Positions 32,471 to 41,303 of a stretch of 64,000 nt of DNA are shown here, in pieces. Every line of letters starts with the position of its first letter. Position 1 is the first letter of the stretch. Both the position numbers and the translations under genes were made by a program. The stretch comes from Gp6-AA40 sp963772955 (lineage in GTDB: Bacteria > Acidobacteriota > Vicinamibacteria > Vicinamibacterales > UBA2999), in NCBI GenBank assembly GCA_963772955.1, contig CAVYZF010000010.1, positions 310,001 through 374,000 on the forward strand, given 5' to 3'. Under the pieces are notes generated by a model that saw nothing but the letters and a program-made list of their open reading frames with translations, ran no database searches and was not told the origin of the DNA.

Positions 32471-33874
32471 TCACTTGGAGTCCGGGAACAGCGCTCGCCG
32501 CAGAGACGCAGACGACTTCTGCATCTCCGCCATGAATGTCTGGAAACGTGGATCGCGCCGGATCGGATCGAGATTGGAATCCCGCTCGAACAACGAATAG
32601 CAAGGAAAGCCCGTCGACGCGGCCTCCTGCAGCCACGACACGGCCTCCTCGGCCCGCCCCATCCGGGCGAGCGCTGACGCGGCGAAATACGCAGCGTGAT
32701 GCGACGGGTTGGCGGTTGTTCTCGTGCGCACGCCTGCAATCAGCTCCAGCGCACGGCGTGGTTCGGATTCCGCGACCAGCAGGGCTTCGACGCCGCGCAG
32801 ATTGCCGCTCGGGTCGTTGCCGGATTTTGCCAGCGCTTGCCGCAGATGGGACCAGGCTTCGTCGTCCCGCCTCAGGCGATGCAGTGCGAAGACAGTGTTT
32901 GCGTCGACCAGTTCTGGCAGAACCGGTCCGGGAATGCTCAGGAGTATGGCGAGCGATTCGTCGTCCTTGCCTGACCACAAGATCGCCTGCGCGCGCGAGT
33001 TCAATGCCTGCGCATTGCTCGGATTGATCGTCAGGGCAAGGTCAGCATGGGACCGCGCCTCCTCGAAAAACCCGACGTGCACGAACACACGAGCGAGCCG
33101 TCTGTGCGCTTGATCGGACTTCGGATTGAGTGCCAACGCGCGACGGAATTCCTGGACTGCTCGCTCGTGCGCGAAGCGTTGCGAGTGTGTCCACAGAAGA
33201 TCGCCGCGTGCGAGGTATGCTTCGGGCACATCGGGATCGATCGACAGAGCCTTTTCGGCCGCTGCAAACGCCTTCTCTTCCAGTTCGCGCGTTTCATCCG
33301 GGGTGACGTATGCGAGGCGCGTGACGTACGCCGAGGCGAGTTCCGCGTGAGCGCGCGCAAAGCCGGGGGCGAGTGCGATCGCGTTTTCGAGCAGTGCAAT
33401 TGCAATCTTACTGTCCGCGTCTGTCGTCCGGACGCTGAGATACTGTGCCCGCAAGAGCAAATCCTGCGCTTCTCGACTGACTGACTGTTTCGACTGACTG
33501 CCGCCCTGGTCGGCAATTGTGGAAGGCCAGAAGAGCCAGACCGCTAACCCGAGGATCACCGCGATCGAGCCCAGGAACACACTTGCAAGCAAGGGGCGAC
33601 GAGTCTTCGTGACCTCTGATGACGCGTCGGCTTGCGGATGAGCCAAGTGTGAACGACGGCCGCGCCACCAGCCGTCGAGCTCAGACCGAAAGGCGTACAC
33701 AGAACCGAGTCGGTCGTGCACGTGACGATGGACCGGCATCGATTCGCGCTTCTCCCACCGCTGAACCGTGCTCACATCCCGATGCAGGTAGACGGCGATG
33801 TCCTTCCACGAATCAAGGCGATCAGCGGTCTCGTGCGTACGGCCTGTTGACGTCGGTGGAAGTTCGTTCGACAT
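32471..33874 (-). CDS. Membrane-anchored regulator: N-terminal HTH, transmembrane helix, TPR repeats
   Basis: A 467-residue protein. Residues 18-70 are a MerR/excisionase-like helix-turn-helix: DSWKDIAVYLHRDVSTVQRW, EKRESMPVHRHVHDRLGSVY, AFRSELDGWW. A single membrane helix follows (LLASVFLGSIAVILGLAVWL). The periplasmic part comprises about nine TPR units with A-x-A-H/A-x-L-A patterns (ALAPGFARAHAELASAYVTR, ALSIDPDVPEAYLARGDLLW, ALALNPKSDQAHRRLARVFV). The combination of cytoplasmic DNA-binding domain, membrane span and external TPRs is recurrent in Acidobacteriota and resembles one-component ToxR-like regulators. The start was set at MSNELPPTS; upstream in-frame sequence is not protein-like. 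Its targets are unknown. Confidence 0.85.
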   Translation of the reverse strand: MSNELPPTSTGRTHETADRLDSWKDIAVYLHRDVSTVQRWEKRESMPVHRHVHDRLGSVYAFRSELDGWWRGRRSHLAHPQADASSEVTKTRRPLLASVFLGSIAVILGLAVWLFWPSTIADQGGSQSKQSVSREAQDLLLRAQYLSVRTTDADSKIAIALLENAIALAPGFARAHAELASAYVTRLAYVTPDETRELEEKAFAAAEKALSIDPDVPEAYLARGDLLWTHSQRFAHERAVQEFRRALALNPKSDQAHRRLARVFVHVGFFEEARSHADLALTINPSNAQALNSRAQAILWSGKDDESLAILLSIPGPVLPELVDANTVFALHRLRRDDEAWSHLRQALAKSGNDPSGNLRGVEALLVAESEPRRALELIAGVRTRTTANPSHHAAYFAASALARMGRAEEAVSWLQEAASTGFPCYSLFERDSNLDPIRRDPRFQTFMAEMQKSSASLRRALFPDSK

Positions 33875-34087
33875 GACTGGCCGGTCGGGATTGAGGTGGT
33901 GCCCGCCGCGTGGCGATTCTAGCGCCGGCCCGACAGCACCGCAACCAGCCCGCATTGCGCCGCAAAGCGCGGATCCTCTTCTGCTGCCGCACTTTGAACC
34001 TTGAGCAGCCGCTCGGGGTGCGTGATCGTCGCTGAACGGCGTGCCGCAGCCTCTTGCGTGCCAGCGCCGATTCCAAGGAGCGGTCAC

Positions 34088-35407
34088 ATGCCACACCAGC
34101 TGTCGAAATGTCGTGCAGGTCGCATTCTGGTCTGCGTAGCGGTTTATGTTCTCGCCCACGGTGGGGTCGGGCTCGCGAAGCCTTCGAAGCCCTCCGGCGA
34201 GACCCCGAACCAGGTCATCGAGTGGAATCAGGTCTTCATCGACACGTTGATTGCGACCAACACGGCGAACTCATCGAGTCAACGTCTCGGGGCGATCGTG
34301 CACACCGCGATCTTCGATGCGTACAACGGCATCGAACGACGCTACACGCCGATCTATGTGCATACGAATGCTCCGAGAGGTGCCTCGCGCCGTACAGCTG
34401 TAATCGCGAGCGCATACACGGCGCTCTCGGCGTTGTTTCCCTCACGACAAGCGGCGCTCGACGATATCTATGCGGCGTCGCTCGCCGCGCTGAGCGACGA
34501 CGAAGGGGATGGAGGCCGGTCACGCGAGCGCGGTATTGCATGGGGAACCCAGGTCGCCCAGGAAGTGCTCGCGTGGCGCGCGGCTGATGGGTTCACTGGC
34601 AGTTATCCTGCGTTCACCGGCGGTACGGCGGTCGGTCAATGGCGGCCTACTCCGCCGGCTTTCGGACCGATGAGCGCTCAGGGCCTGGCGTTCACGTTCC
34701 CCTTCGTGCTGGTCAGCGCCACTCAGTTCGCGCCCCCGCCACCAAGAGATCTTTCCAGCGCGACCTACGCGGAGGATTTCAAGGCCGTCAAGGACCTCGG
34801 CCGACAGACGGGATCGACTCGTAGTGAAGAGCAGACGGCGTTGGCGCCGTTCTGGGAAGGCAACGCCAGCGTTCACTGGAACCAGGCTGCAAATCAGATC
34901 GCGCGAGCCAACCGGCTGTCGATGTCGAAATCGAACCGGCTTCTCGCGGTTCTGAATATTGCGATGGCCGACACGGCGATCACCACCTGGAGCGGAAAGC
35001 GCTTTTATGGCGCCGTTGCAACTGAGGTCACGTGGCGCCCCGTCACCGCCATCGCGCTGGCAGACACCGACGGCAATCAAGCGACTGTTGCCGATCCGAC
35101 GTGGCTGCCGCTCGTCAACACACCTTCACATCCTGAATACCCCGCCGGGCATCCCAGCCTGAACGGTGCGGCCGCGACCGTGTTGCTCCGTCACTTCGAC
35201 GACAGACAAGTCTTCACGTTGACCACAGGCGCGACGAGCCAGACGTATCACCGCATCTCGCGAGCGCGCCGCGACGGAAACAACGCCCGCGTCTGGGGTG
35301 GCATGCACTACCCGAGCACGGTCGCCATCAGCGACGCGGAAGGCGGAGCGATCGCGAGGTATGTGAACCAGAATGCGATGCAGTCGCGTGATGGACGACG
35401 GGAGTGA
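34088..35407 (+). CDS. Vanadium-dependent haloperoxidase / PAP2-superfamily exported protein
   Basis: A 439-residue protein starting at MPHQLSKCRA with AAGGAG upstream; the signal segment is ILVCVAVYVLAHGGVGLAKP. The vanadate/phosphate-binding residues typical of vanadium haloperoxidase-like PAP2 enzymes appear in order: KRFYGAVATEVTWRPVTAI (Lys and Arg-Pro), SHPEYPAGHPSLNGAA (Gly-His) and ARVWGGMHYPSTVAISDAE (Arg ... His ... Asp). Helical stretches such as RLGAIVHTAIFDAYNGIERR are also family-like. Members can be haloperoxidases that oxidise halides with H2O2 or lipid-phosphate phosphatases; sequence alone does not separate them. The absence of membrane helices favours the haloperoxidase-like group. 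It is followed by a strong hairpin. Confidence 0.85.
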   Translation: MPHQLSKCRAGRILVCVAVYVLAHGGVGLAKPSKPSGETPNQVIEWNQVFIDTLIATNTANSSSQRLGAIVHTAIFDAYNGIERRYTPIYVHTNAPRGASRRTAVIASAYTALSALFPSRQAALDDIYAASLAALSDDEGDGGRSRERGIAWGTQVAQEVLAWRAADGFTGSYPAFTGGTAVGQWRPTPPAFGPMSAQGLAFTFPFVLVSATQFAPPPPRDLSSATYAEDFKAVKDLGRQTGSTRSEEQTALAPFWEGNASVHWNQAANQIARANRLSMSKSNRLLAVLNIAMADTAITTWSGKRFYGAVATEVTWRPVTAIALADTDGNQATVADPTWLPLVNTPSHPEYPAGHPSLNGAAATVLLRHFDDRQVFTLTTGATSQTYHRISRARRDGNNARVWGGMHYPSTVAISDAEGGAIARYVNQNAMQSRDGRRE

Positions 35408-35452
35408 AGCCCGCGGCGGCGGGCCGAAGGCCTGCCGCCGCACTTCGGGCTG
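35408..35452 (+). terminator. GC-rich hairpin after the haloperoxidase-like gene
   Basis: GCGGCGGCGGGCC pairs with GGCCTGCCGCCGC (one G-T wobble) around a GAA loop, and flanking AGCCCG/CGGGCT can extend the stem. TTTCTCTAAGTTT follows soon after. Probably an intrinsic terminator. Confidence 0.6.
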
Positions 35453-35491
35453 TCATTTCTCTAAGTTTCTCCGCTGACCTACTCTAGGTCG

Positions 35492-36934
35492 ATGCGCGAG
35501 TCCGTGCCCGACGCCACTTTCCCCCTGCCGCTCACCGCGTACTCCTCTTCCCCGGGGGACGGCCTCCTCTCGGTGCTGCTCGCGCGGATCGACGCCGATC
35601 CGTTCAACGCCATCGCGACCACGATTTTCCTGCTTGCGGTGATCCACACGTTCTTCGCTGCGCGATTCATCGAGGCGGCACACCGCGTTCAGCACCGGCA
35701 CGATAAGCGGAACGAGGCGGCGGGGATTGCAAAGCGCCCAAGCGTGGCGGCCGAACTGCTGCACTTCCTCGGAGAGGTCGAGGTCATCTTCGCGCTCTGG
35801 GGCGTGCCACTCGTGATCGCCATCCTGCTGTGGCACGGCTTTACGACCGCCCAACACTATCTGAATGACACAGTGAACTACACCGAGCCGATGTTCGTGG
35901 TCGTCATCATGGCGCTGGCGTCGACCCGGCCTATCATCGAGCTGACGGAGGGTGCGCTGCGCCGTCTCGCGAATCTCGGGGGCGCCACGCCGGGCGCCTG
36001 GTGGCTTGTGATTCTCACGATCGGGCCGCTCCTCGGCTCCTTCATTACCGAGCCTGGAGCGATGACCATCTCGGCCCTGTTGCTGGCAAGACAGTTCTTT
36101 GACCTAAAGCCGCGCGCGGCGCTGAAGTACGGCACGCTCGGTTTGCTCTTCGTGAACGTCTCGATCGGCGGCACGCTCACGCACTTTGCCGCGCCGCCGA
36201 TCCTGATGGTCGCGCGACCCTGGGGATGGGATATGGCCTTCGTCTTCGGCCACTTCGGATGGCGTGCCGTGCTGGCCATCGCGCTCTCGACGCTTGGCTA
36301 CTACCTCGTGTTTCGTCGCGAGTTCACAGCCCTCGCGACAGCCGCGCGGATGACGGACATGAATCCGCACACAGCCGAAGCCGCCTCCGGCCAGGCACTG
36401 CTGCCGATTCCCTGGTGGGTGACCCTCGTCTACGTGCTGTTCATGGTGTGGACCGTCGTCAACGCGCATTATCCCGCGCTGTTCCTGACGGGATTCCTTT
36501 TCTTCCTCGGCTTCGACCGCGCGTCGGCCGCGTATTCAACGCTGTCGGACTTCAGAACACCGCTGCTCGTCGGATTTTTCCTCGCCGGCCTGGTTGTCCA
36601 CGGTGGACTGCAGGCGTGGTGGATCGCTCCAGTGATCTCCAGTTTGACCGAGACACCGCTGTTCATCGGTGCCACGATTCTGACGGCGTTCAACGACAAC
36701 GCGTTGATCGCCTACCTGTCCACGCTCGTACCGAATCTCGACGACGGCCTCAAGCAGGCGGTTGTGGAAGGGGCCCTCACGGGCGGCGGACTCACCGTCA
36801 TCGCGAACGCACCCAACCCAGCCGGCCAGGCACTGCTCGGCCGGTTCTTTGACAACGCGGTGCATCCGCTCTATCTGTTCCTCGGGGCAACGATACCCAC
36901 GCTGGTTGCCGCGGCCATGTTTCGCTTGCTGTAG
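35492..36934 (+). CDS. Putative Na+/H+ antiporter (ion-transporter superfamily)
   Basis: A 480-residue polytopic protein with about twelve hydrophobic segments (IATTIFLLAVIHTFFAARFI, IFALWGVPLVIAILLWHGF, MFVVVIMALASTRPIIELTE, VTLVYVLFMVWTVVNAHYPA). Conserved polar motifs in membrane context are LLGSFITEPGAMTISALLLA, FVNVSIGGTLTHFAAPPILM and ILTAFNDNALIAYLSTLVP, the last resembling the re-entrant loop N-D-N of NhaD/ArsB-like IT-superfamily carriers. This group is annotated as putative Na+/H+ antiporters; ion specificity is inferred from family only. There is no signal peptide. It begins 85 bases after the haloperoxidase-like gene, separated by a terminator, and converges on a minus-strand gene. 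Confidence 0.85.
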   Translation: MRESVPDATFPLPLTAYSSSPGDGLLSVLLARIDADPFNAIATTIFLLAVIHTFFAARFIEAAHRVQHRHDKRNEAAGIAKRPSVAAELLHFLGEVEVIFALWGVPLVIAILLWHGFTTAQHYLNDTVNYTEPMFVVVIMALASTRPIIELTEGALRRLANLGGATPGAWWLVILTIGPLLGSFITEPGAMTISALLLARQFFDLKPRAALKYGTLGLLFVNVSIGGTLTHFAAPPILMVARPWGWDMAFVFGHFGWRAVLAIALSTLGYYLVFRREFTALATAARMTDMNPHTAEAASGQALLPIPWWVTLVYVLFMVWTVVNAHYPALFLTGFLFFLGFDRASAAYSTLSDFRTPLLVGFFLAGLVVHGGLQAWWIAPVISSLTETPLFIGATILTAFNDNALIAYLSTLVPNLDDGLKQAVVEGALTGGGLTVIANAPNPAGQALLGRFFDNAVHPLYLFLGATIPTLVAAAMFRLL

Positions 36935-36976
36935 CTGACGCTATGAACCTGAGTAGCAGTTGTACTGATCGGACGT

Positions 36977-37004
36977 GAGGGACCGGCATCCGAGCCGGCC
37001 CCTC
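36977..37004. terminator. Bidirectional hairpin between convergent genes
   Basis: GAGGG-A-CCGGC and GCCGG-C-CCCTC form a ten-pair stem with one mismatch and a six-base loop, midway between the antiporter stop and the next minus-strand stop. It could end transcription from both sides; no T-run is present. Confidence 0.5.
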
Positions 37005-37020
37005 GCTCTCGTGCACGAGA

Positions 37021-37734
37021 TCACTTCTTCTGCGGCTTGAATGCGTCTTTGACCTGTTTCTCGATGCTCTTGTAGTTCTTCGATAAGAGCTGCTCCTCAT
37101 CCTTGGTCAGGATCCGAAAGGGCACGCGCACGAGGCTCTTCTCGAACTTCACGTTGAGCCAATGCTGGCCATATGCGATACCGCCAGGGATCTTGAAATA
37201 GAGACGGCCAAGACACGCGCGGTCCCTGCTGAGATCGACCACGTCGTACGGCAGCGCCCGGGATCCCAGCTCGGGAAAGAACAGGATCGCGCATGGCCGG
37301 CTTGCGCGCGTCGGAAAGTAGTTGATGGAATCGCGTTGGACCTTCGCCCGTTGCTGAATGGCCTGCGGGTTGCCCTCCCGAAACTCGCTCGTCGTCGCCA
37401 GCGAAATCGTCTTGCCATCAGGTGTCTCGAGTGAGAGCGCCTCGCGAGTCAACCTGTAGTCCGGCGTGTTGTCGAGCACCGTCATGCCGACTTCGAGGAG
37501 CATCCATTCGTCGCCCACGGAGCGGTTGGACGCCTGGTATCCGAGGATCACGTAGGCTTCGTTGTTATACGCGGCCCTGACGAACTTGCCCTCCATCGTC
37601 TGAATCTGCGGCACTCCGGCCTGGGGAATCTGGACGACCGGCTTCTCCTGTGCCCGGGCATCGCCCATCGTGTGAAGAGGCGACAAGGACATCAGCCCGA
37701 CGACGGTCAACGACAGTGCGCACCTGCTTTTCAT
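37021..37734 (-). CDS. Exported protein of unknown function (DUF4352-like beta fold possible)
   Basis: A 237-residue protein with a signal peptide (SLTVVGLMSLSPLHTMGDARA) and AAGGAG six bases before the ATG. The mature domain is beta-rich with VILGYQASNRSVGDEWMLLE, VGMTVLDNTPDYRLTREAL, LETPDGKTISLATTSEFREG, and CAILFFPELGSRALPYDVVD. The pattern of a well-conserved early strand followed by T-P-D-G-K-x-I/ x-L and a later F-x-x-x-x is reminiscent of immunoglobulin-like DUF4352 modules, but the match is weak. Two cysteines could pair. It ends in a lysine-rich helix (LLSKNYKSIEKQVKDAFKPQ). It is 43 bases downstream of the SMP-30 gene and may be cotranscribed with it. Function unknown. Confidence 0.75.
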   Translation of the reverse strand: MKSRCALSLTVVGLMSLSPLHTMGDARAQEKPVVQIPQAGVPQIQTMEGKFVRAAYNNEAYVILGYQASNRSVGDEWMLLEVGMTVLDNTPDYRLTREALSLETPDGKTISLATTSEFREGNPQAIQQRAKVQRDSINYFPTRASRPCAILFFPELGSRALPYDVVDLSRDRACLGRLYFKIPGGIAYGQHWLNVKFEKSLVRVPFRILTKDEEQLLSKNYKSIEKQVKDAFKPQKK

Positions 37735-37777
37735 TTGTTCTCCTTCGGCAATAGGCGGGGCGCCGGCCTCGTGTCCG

Positions 37778-38812
37778 CTACTTAGCTCGTCCCGTGAATC
37801 CCTGTGCCACCATCTGAATCCTCAGAAGCGTACCATTGCCCGCGACGTATAGGGTCCGTTTGTCCCGACCGCCAAACGCGAGCGCCTGGCATCGTGCTCC
37901 CGTCGGGGTACAAGTGACAGGAATGATGCCGAGAGGCTGCCCAGCCTCGGTGAATACCTCGATGCCCGCTGCCGTGATGGCGTAGACACGGCCGTCGTTG
38001 TCGATGACGAGATCGTCTGCACCAGAGGCGATGCCGTCCACGGCGCCCAGTGGAGGCGTGCGTCCTGCATACGTCGCGAAGACGCGGCGGTTCGACAGCC
38101 GACCGTCTGGCAGCACGTCGAACGCGAAGGACTCGATGCCGTTCGTGTCGTTCACGTAGAGCGTCTTTTCGTCCCGGCTCAGGTGCACGCCGTTCGGGCG
38201 AGCGATGCCGTCGGCCACCTGAATGGGTTCGCCTCCGCGAGGAACGTAATAGACAGCCGGCGGAAGTCGCGCCTGGGTTTTGCGGAGTTCGGCCTCTTGC
38301 GCCGGGGCCAGCCCAGGGTCGCTGAAATACACGCCACCCTTTCGGTCGGACACGATGCCATTCGGGCGGCTGAAGGGGAGCCCTTGAAAACGATCGGCGA
38401 GTACGGCTTCCTTGCCCGCCGGCCACACCACGCGGACGCCCGTGTATCCCGCCTCGGACTGCAGAGAGATCAGGCGCCCTTCACGGTCGAATGTCATGCC
38501 CAGCGGATGACGCAGCCCGCCGACGAATGTCGTCAGCGTGTCTGTGCCCGAGAGCCGAACGATCCGGTTCGCATTGGGCTCGGTAAGAACCAGGCCGATC
38601 TCAGGGAGCCAAATCGGATCGTCGGCGCCGTCGAGTCCCGTCGCGATCACCTGCGGCTCTGTGCCACTCTTGATGACGCCAGCAATCTCCGGAGACGCCT
38701 GCACGCGAATCGACCCGGTTGCCGACTGCGCCGACACCACTGTTGTGACGACGGTGAGCATCACGCCGCACCGCAGTATCACGTTGCGCAATCGCCTGGA
38801 ATGACATCCCAT
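37778..38812 (-). CDS. SMP-30/gluconolactonase-like beta-propeller, exported
   Basis: A 344-residue protein with an N-terminal export signal (VILRCGVMLTVVTTVVSAQS; either the first Met or an internal Met may start translation). The rest is a six-bladed SMP-30 propeller: GLDGADDPIWLPEIGLVLTE, NRIVRLSGTDTLTTFVGGLR, LSRDEKTLYVNDTNGIESFA, GAVDGIASGADDLVIDNDGR and VYAITAAGIEVF. The metal-binding set expected in the family is seen as an acidic residue in the first blade (P-I-W-L-P-E), Asn in FSRPNGIVSDRKGGVYFSDP, Asn in IARPNGVHLSRDEK and Asp in AVDGIASGADD. Members hydrolyse sugar lactones or act as regucalcin-like Ca2+ proteins; the periplasmic location suggests oligosaccharide or lactone turnover. 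Confidence in the fold is high, in the substrate low. Confidence 0.85.
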   Translation of the reverse strand: MGCHSRRLRNVILRCGVMLTVVTTVVSAQSATGSIRVQASPEIAGVIKSGTEPQVIATGLDGADDPIWLPEIGLVLTEPNANRIVRLSGTDTLTTFVGGLRHPLGMTFDREGRLISLQSEAGYTGVRVVWPAGKEAVLADRFQGLPFSRPNGIVSDRKGGVYFSDPGLAPAQEAELRKTQARLPPAVYYVPRGGEPIQVADGIARPNGVHLSRDEKTLYVNDTNGIESFAFDVLPDGRLSNRRVFATYAGRTPPLGAVDGIASGADDLVIDNDGRVYAITAAGIEVFTEAGQPLGIIPVTCTPTGARCQALAFGGRDKRTLYVAGNGTLLRIQMVAQGFTGRAK

Positions 38813-38905
38813 TATTTCGAGGCCATTCTAGCGCCCGGTCGCCGGGTTGTGAGACGCTTCAGCCTGGCAATCGTTTCGGAGTGTGAGACCAGGGAGAGGT
38901 GACAG

Positions 38906-39328
38906 ATGAGGGCAACGATAAAGACATCCATTTCCGTCGTGACGCTGATGATGCTCATGTGCGTGGCGGGCGACGCTCAAGTAAGTCTCCGGCCTGGACT
39001 CTATGAACGGGTCCTGGAAGTGGATGCGGCCGGAAGTACAGGCAAAAGCAAGGACACGATGTGTTGGAGTCCCGAAGATGCCAAGGATGTCGTCAAGACG
39101 ATTGCCCTGGCCGGAAAGGACGCCGACTGCAAGGTCTCCGACGTCAAGACCGCGCCAGGAAAACTGACGTTCAACGTTTCCTGCAAGGAGGGCAAAGGCG
39201 TCACGACGACCGCCAACGACGTCACGTACGGCCCCGACTTCTACACCAACGTGTCGAAGGGAAAGTCCGAGGCCGGTCCGATCTCGCAGAAGGTTACGGC
39301 CAAGCGCATTGGCGACTGCAAGAAGTAG
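38906..39328 (+). CDS. DUF3617 domain exported protein
   Basis: A 140-residue protein with a signal peptide (SISVVTLMMLMCVAGDAQVS) and a DUF3617 domain: LRPGLYERVLEVD (usual start R-P-G-L-W-E), SKDTMCWSPEDAKDVVKTIA, DCKVSDVKTAPGKLTFNVSC, YTNVSKGKSEAGPISQKVTA and RIGDCKK. Four cysteines (C in DTMCWS, DADCKV, NVSCKE, GDCKK) match the disulfide-stabilised pattern of the family. DUF3617 proteins are small periplasmic proteins of unknown function. GGGAGAGG precedes the ATG. It converges on the SGNH gene with only 13 bases between stops. Confidence 0.85.
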   Translation: MRATIKTSISVVTLMMLMCVAGDAQVSLRPGLYERVLEVDAAGSTGKSKDTMCWSPEDAKDVVKTIALAGKDADCKVSDVKTAPGKLTFNVSCKEGKGVTTTANDVTYGPDFYTNVSKGKSEAGPISQKVTAKRIGDCKK

Positions 39329-39341
39329 GCGGACAATCCGC

Positions 39342-40391
39342 TCAGTTCTCCCGCGGGCGGCTGAAGGCCGACTCTTCGAGGATCTTGCCAACGAGGAATT
39401 CCGCAATGCGCCGGTGGGCCTCCGCATTCGGATGCCCGTCCCAGGGCACGAGCCACTTGGTGTGATCCTCCCCGCGGAACAACGTCAGGATGTCGAAGAC
39501 CGAGATGTTCAATTCCCGGCCCCAGCTCGCGACGGTGTTGTGGATCCTTCCCAGCGCGTAGCGCTCGTCAAAGGCCTGCGTGAAGTCGGGCATCATCAGA
39601 ACGGTGAACGGGCTACCGGCGGCGGCACTGAGGTCGCGCATTTCCCGAATCGCGTCCCGCGAGTCTCTCCACTTCATCGAGTCCTCGTTGAAACCGTCAA
39701 GATAATTGCTGGCAACGACGTCTTTCGCGGACGGGAACAACTGCCGCCTGAACACTCGCCGGTTCAGCCTATCGGCCACCTCGGTGAGGAACCACGAGCG
39801 CGAGTGCCGGTAGACTTCCTCGGGCGCCAGGTCCATTGCCGTTGACGGTTCTGCGTCGTTGACGACGTAGGCAAGAAAGACTGCGTCCGGCTGGTAGATC
39901 GGCATCAACTGCTCGAGCAGTTGACGCTCCTGCCGGCTGTTGTAGTCGGGAATCCCGCCGTTGATGACTTCGATGTCGGGCCGCCCACGTTCGGCGAGCA
40001 GGCGTTCGGCGACCTGTGGATACGCTTCCTCCTCAAGGACGGCGTATCCCCACGTGTAGGAGTCACCCATGACGAGCACGCGCGTTGTGCCCGGCGCCTT
40101 GGCAGGCCGGTCGCGATCGCGCAGGCCGTGCGCGTTGGCGCGAAAAGGAAACGTTCGCTTGCTGTCCACGCTTCCAGGAGCCAGCCCGGACGCGTGAGGC
40201 TTGAAGGCAAAAACCTGCGCTCCGCGGACCATGACGAAGTGTTCGGTCGAGGTCGGACTCTTGCGTTCGAACCTGCGTTCCGTATACCAGCGGAAGGCCA
40301 CTTCGGCGCAGCCCACGGAAAGAACGGTTGACAGCACCACGAGCAGAACGCGACCCGCCAATTCACGGACAGTGATCCGCACGCGTGTCAT
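39342..40391 (-). CDS. SGNH/GDSL-type hydrolase, membrane-anchored
   Basis: A 349-residue protein. An N-terminal hydrophobic segment (LLVVLSTVLSVGCAEVAF) anchors or exports it. The SGNH blocks are visible: block I RVLVMGDSYTWGYAV (nucleophile Ser), block II-like EVINGGIPDYNSRQE (Gly), block III LAYVVNDAEPS (Asn) and block V WDGHPNAEAHRRIAEF (catalytic Asp and His). Enzymes of this group act as esterases, deacetylases or O-acyl glycan hydrolases (AlgX-, PatB-like). A longish insert between blocks III and V and the arginine-rich C-terminus fit the larger SGNH subclass. The substrate is unknown. It lies downstream of and on the same strand as the SCO1 gene, 39 bases apart. Confidence 0.85.
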   Translation of the reverse strand: MTRVRITVRELAGRVLLVVLSTVLSVGCAEVAFRWYTERRFERKSPTSTEHFVMVRGAQVFAFKPHASGLAPGSVDSKRTFPFRANAHGLRDRDRPAKAPGTTRVLVMGDSYTWGYAVLEEEAYPQVAERLLAERGRPDIEVINGGIPDYNSRQERQLLEQLMPIYQPDAVFLAYVVNDAEPSTAMDLAPEEVYRHSRSWFLTEVADRLNRRVFRRQLFPSAKDVVASNYLDGFNEDSMKWRDSRDAIREMRDLSAAAGSPFTVLMMPDFTQAFDERYALGRIHNTVASWGRELNISVFDILTLFRGEDHTKWLVPWDGHPNAEAHRRIAEFLVGKILEESAFSRPREN

Positions 40392-40430
40392 TCTAGTATC
40401 GTCAGTTGTCCGTCGGACGTTCCCCGTTGT

Positions 40431-41303
40431 TCAGCGGCGCAGTGTCGCCTGCACGAGATCGCCGAGTTGCTCGGGCGTGAACTGATTGCCCTCGATGTTC
40501 GCGACGAGCAGGCCCGTGCGCCCGATGATCGCGGTGTGCAGCGAGTGGTTCATCAGGCCCTCGTCGGGAAACGCCTCCTGTCCGAACAGCGCGCACACCC
40601 GGCGGATGTCCGTCGTGCTCCCGGTGAGGAAGTGCCAGCCTGTCGAGTCGGCCTGCCAGCGCGACGCGTACGACGCGAGCGCCTCAGGCGTGTCTCGCTC
40701 GGGGTCGAACGTGATCGTCAGCAGCACCACCTCGCGACCGAGGTCCTGCCGAAAGCGTCTTTGCAGCGCCCCGAAGTTGTTCGCCATCCGCAGGCAGAAT
40801 TGCGGCAGCGCACATCGCGTGTACACGAAGTTCACGACGACGACCTTGCCGGAGAAACCCGCAAGCGTGACCCGCGCGCGCTGCTGATCGATCAGCGCGA
40901 AGTCCGGAACCGCGCTGCCGATCGCCACCGCTGGCGTCGTCAGGCCCGCCATCCGCTTCATGGTCGCCAGTCGCCGCGCGGTGCCTGGATCCTGTTCGAC
41001 TGTCTGGTAGCGGCGGATCGCAATGCGCGTGGCATAAGAGGTCGTGTCGCCGACCACGAGCGTGAACTCGACGACCGCGCCCGGGACGAGGTCGCGCAAC
41101 TCTCCCGCCTGCCGCACCTCGAAGGGCATCGTCATCGCGTCCATCAAGCCGGCGATGCGCTCGTGCGACACGACGAACGATTTCCCGGACGGGTTCACGC
41201 TCAGGACCATGCCCTTGACGGCGTACTCCTTGTCCGCCGCGCGCGTCGTGACGCCGGCAGCCAGCGTCACGCACACGAGGAGCACGAACCAGCTACCGCG
41301 CAC
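40431..41303 (-). CDS. Copper-related CusF-like / SCO1-SenC protein
   Basis: A 290-residue exported protein. The GTG start follows GGAG by seven bases and overlaps the end of the PpiC-ASPIC gene by 11 bases. A signal peptide (FVLLVCVTLAAGVTTRA) is followed by a CusF-like domain (YAVKGMVLSVNPSGKSFVVS, MDAMTMPFEV with the M-x-x-M-T-M-P-F metal pattern) and a thioredoxin-fold SCO1 domain: FALIDQQRARVTLAGFSGKV, VNFVYTRCALPQFCLRM and LMNHSLHTAIIGRTG. The redox/copper cysteines are spaced C-x5-C rather than the C-x3-C of canonical SCO1; the conserved His is present. SCO1 proteins deliver copper to cytochrome oxidase. Domain fusion of CusF and SCO1 suggests periplasmic copper handling. Coupling to the upstream gene suggests a shared operon. 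Confidence 0.85.
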   Translation of the reverse strand: MRGSWFVLLVCVTLAAGVTTRAADKEYAVKGMVLSVNPSGKSFVVSHERIAGLMDAMTMPFEVRQAGELRDLVPGAVVEFTLVVGDTTSYATRIAIRRYQTVEQDPGTARRLATMKRMAGLTTPAVAIGSAVPDFALIDQQRARVTLAGFSGKVVVVNFVYTRCALPQFCLRMANNFGALQRRFRQDLGREVVLLTITFDPERDTPEALASYASRWQADSTGWHFLTGSTTDIRRVCALFGQEAFPDEGLMNHSLHTAIIGRTGLLVANIEGNQFTPEQLGDLVQATLRR

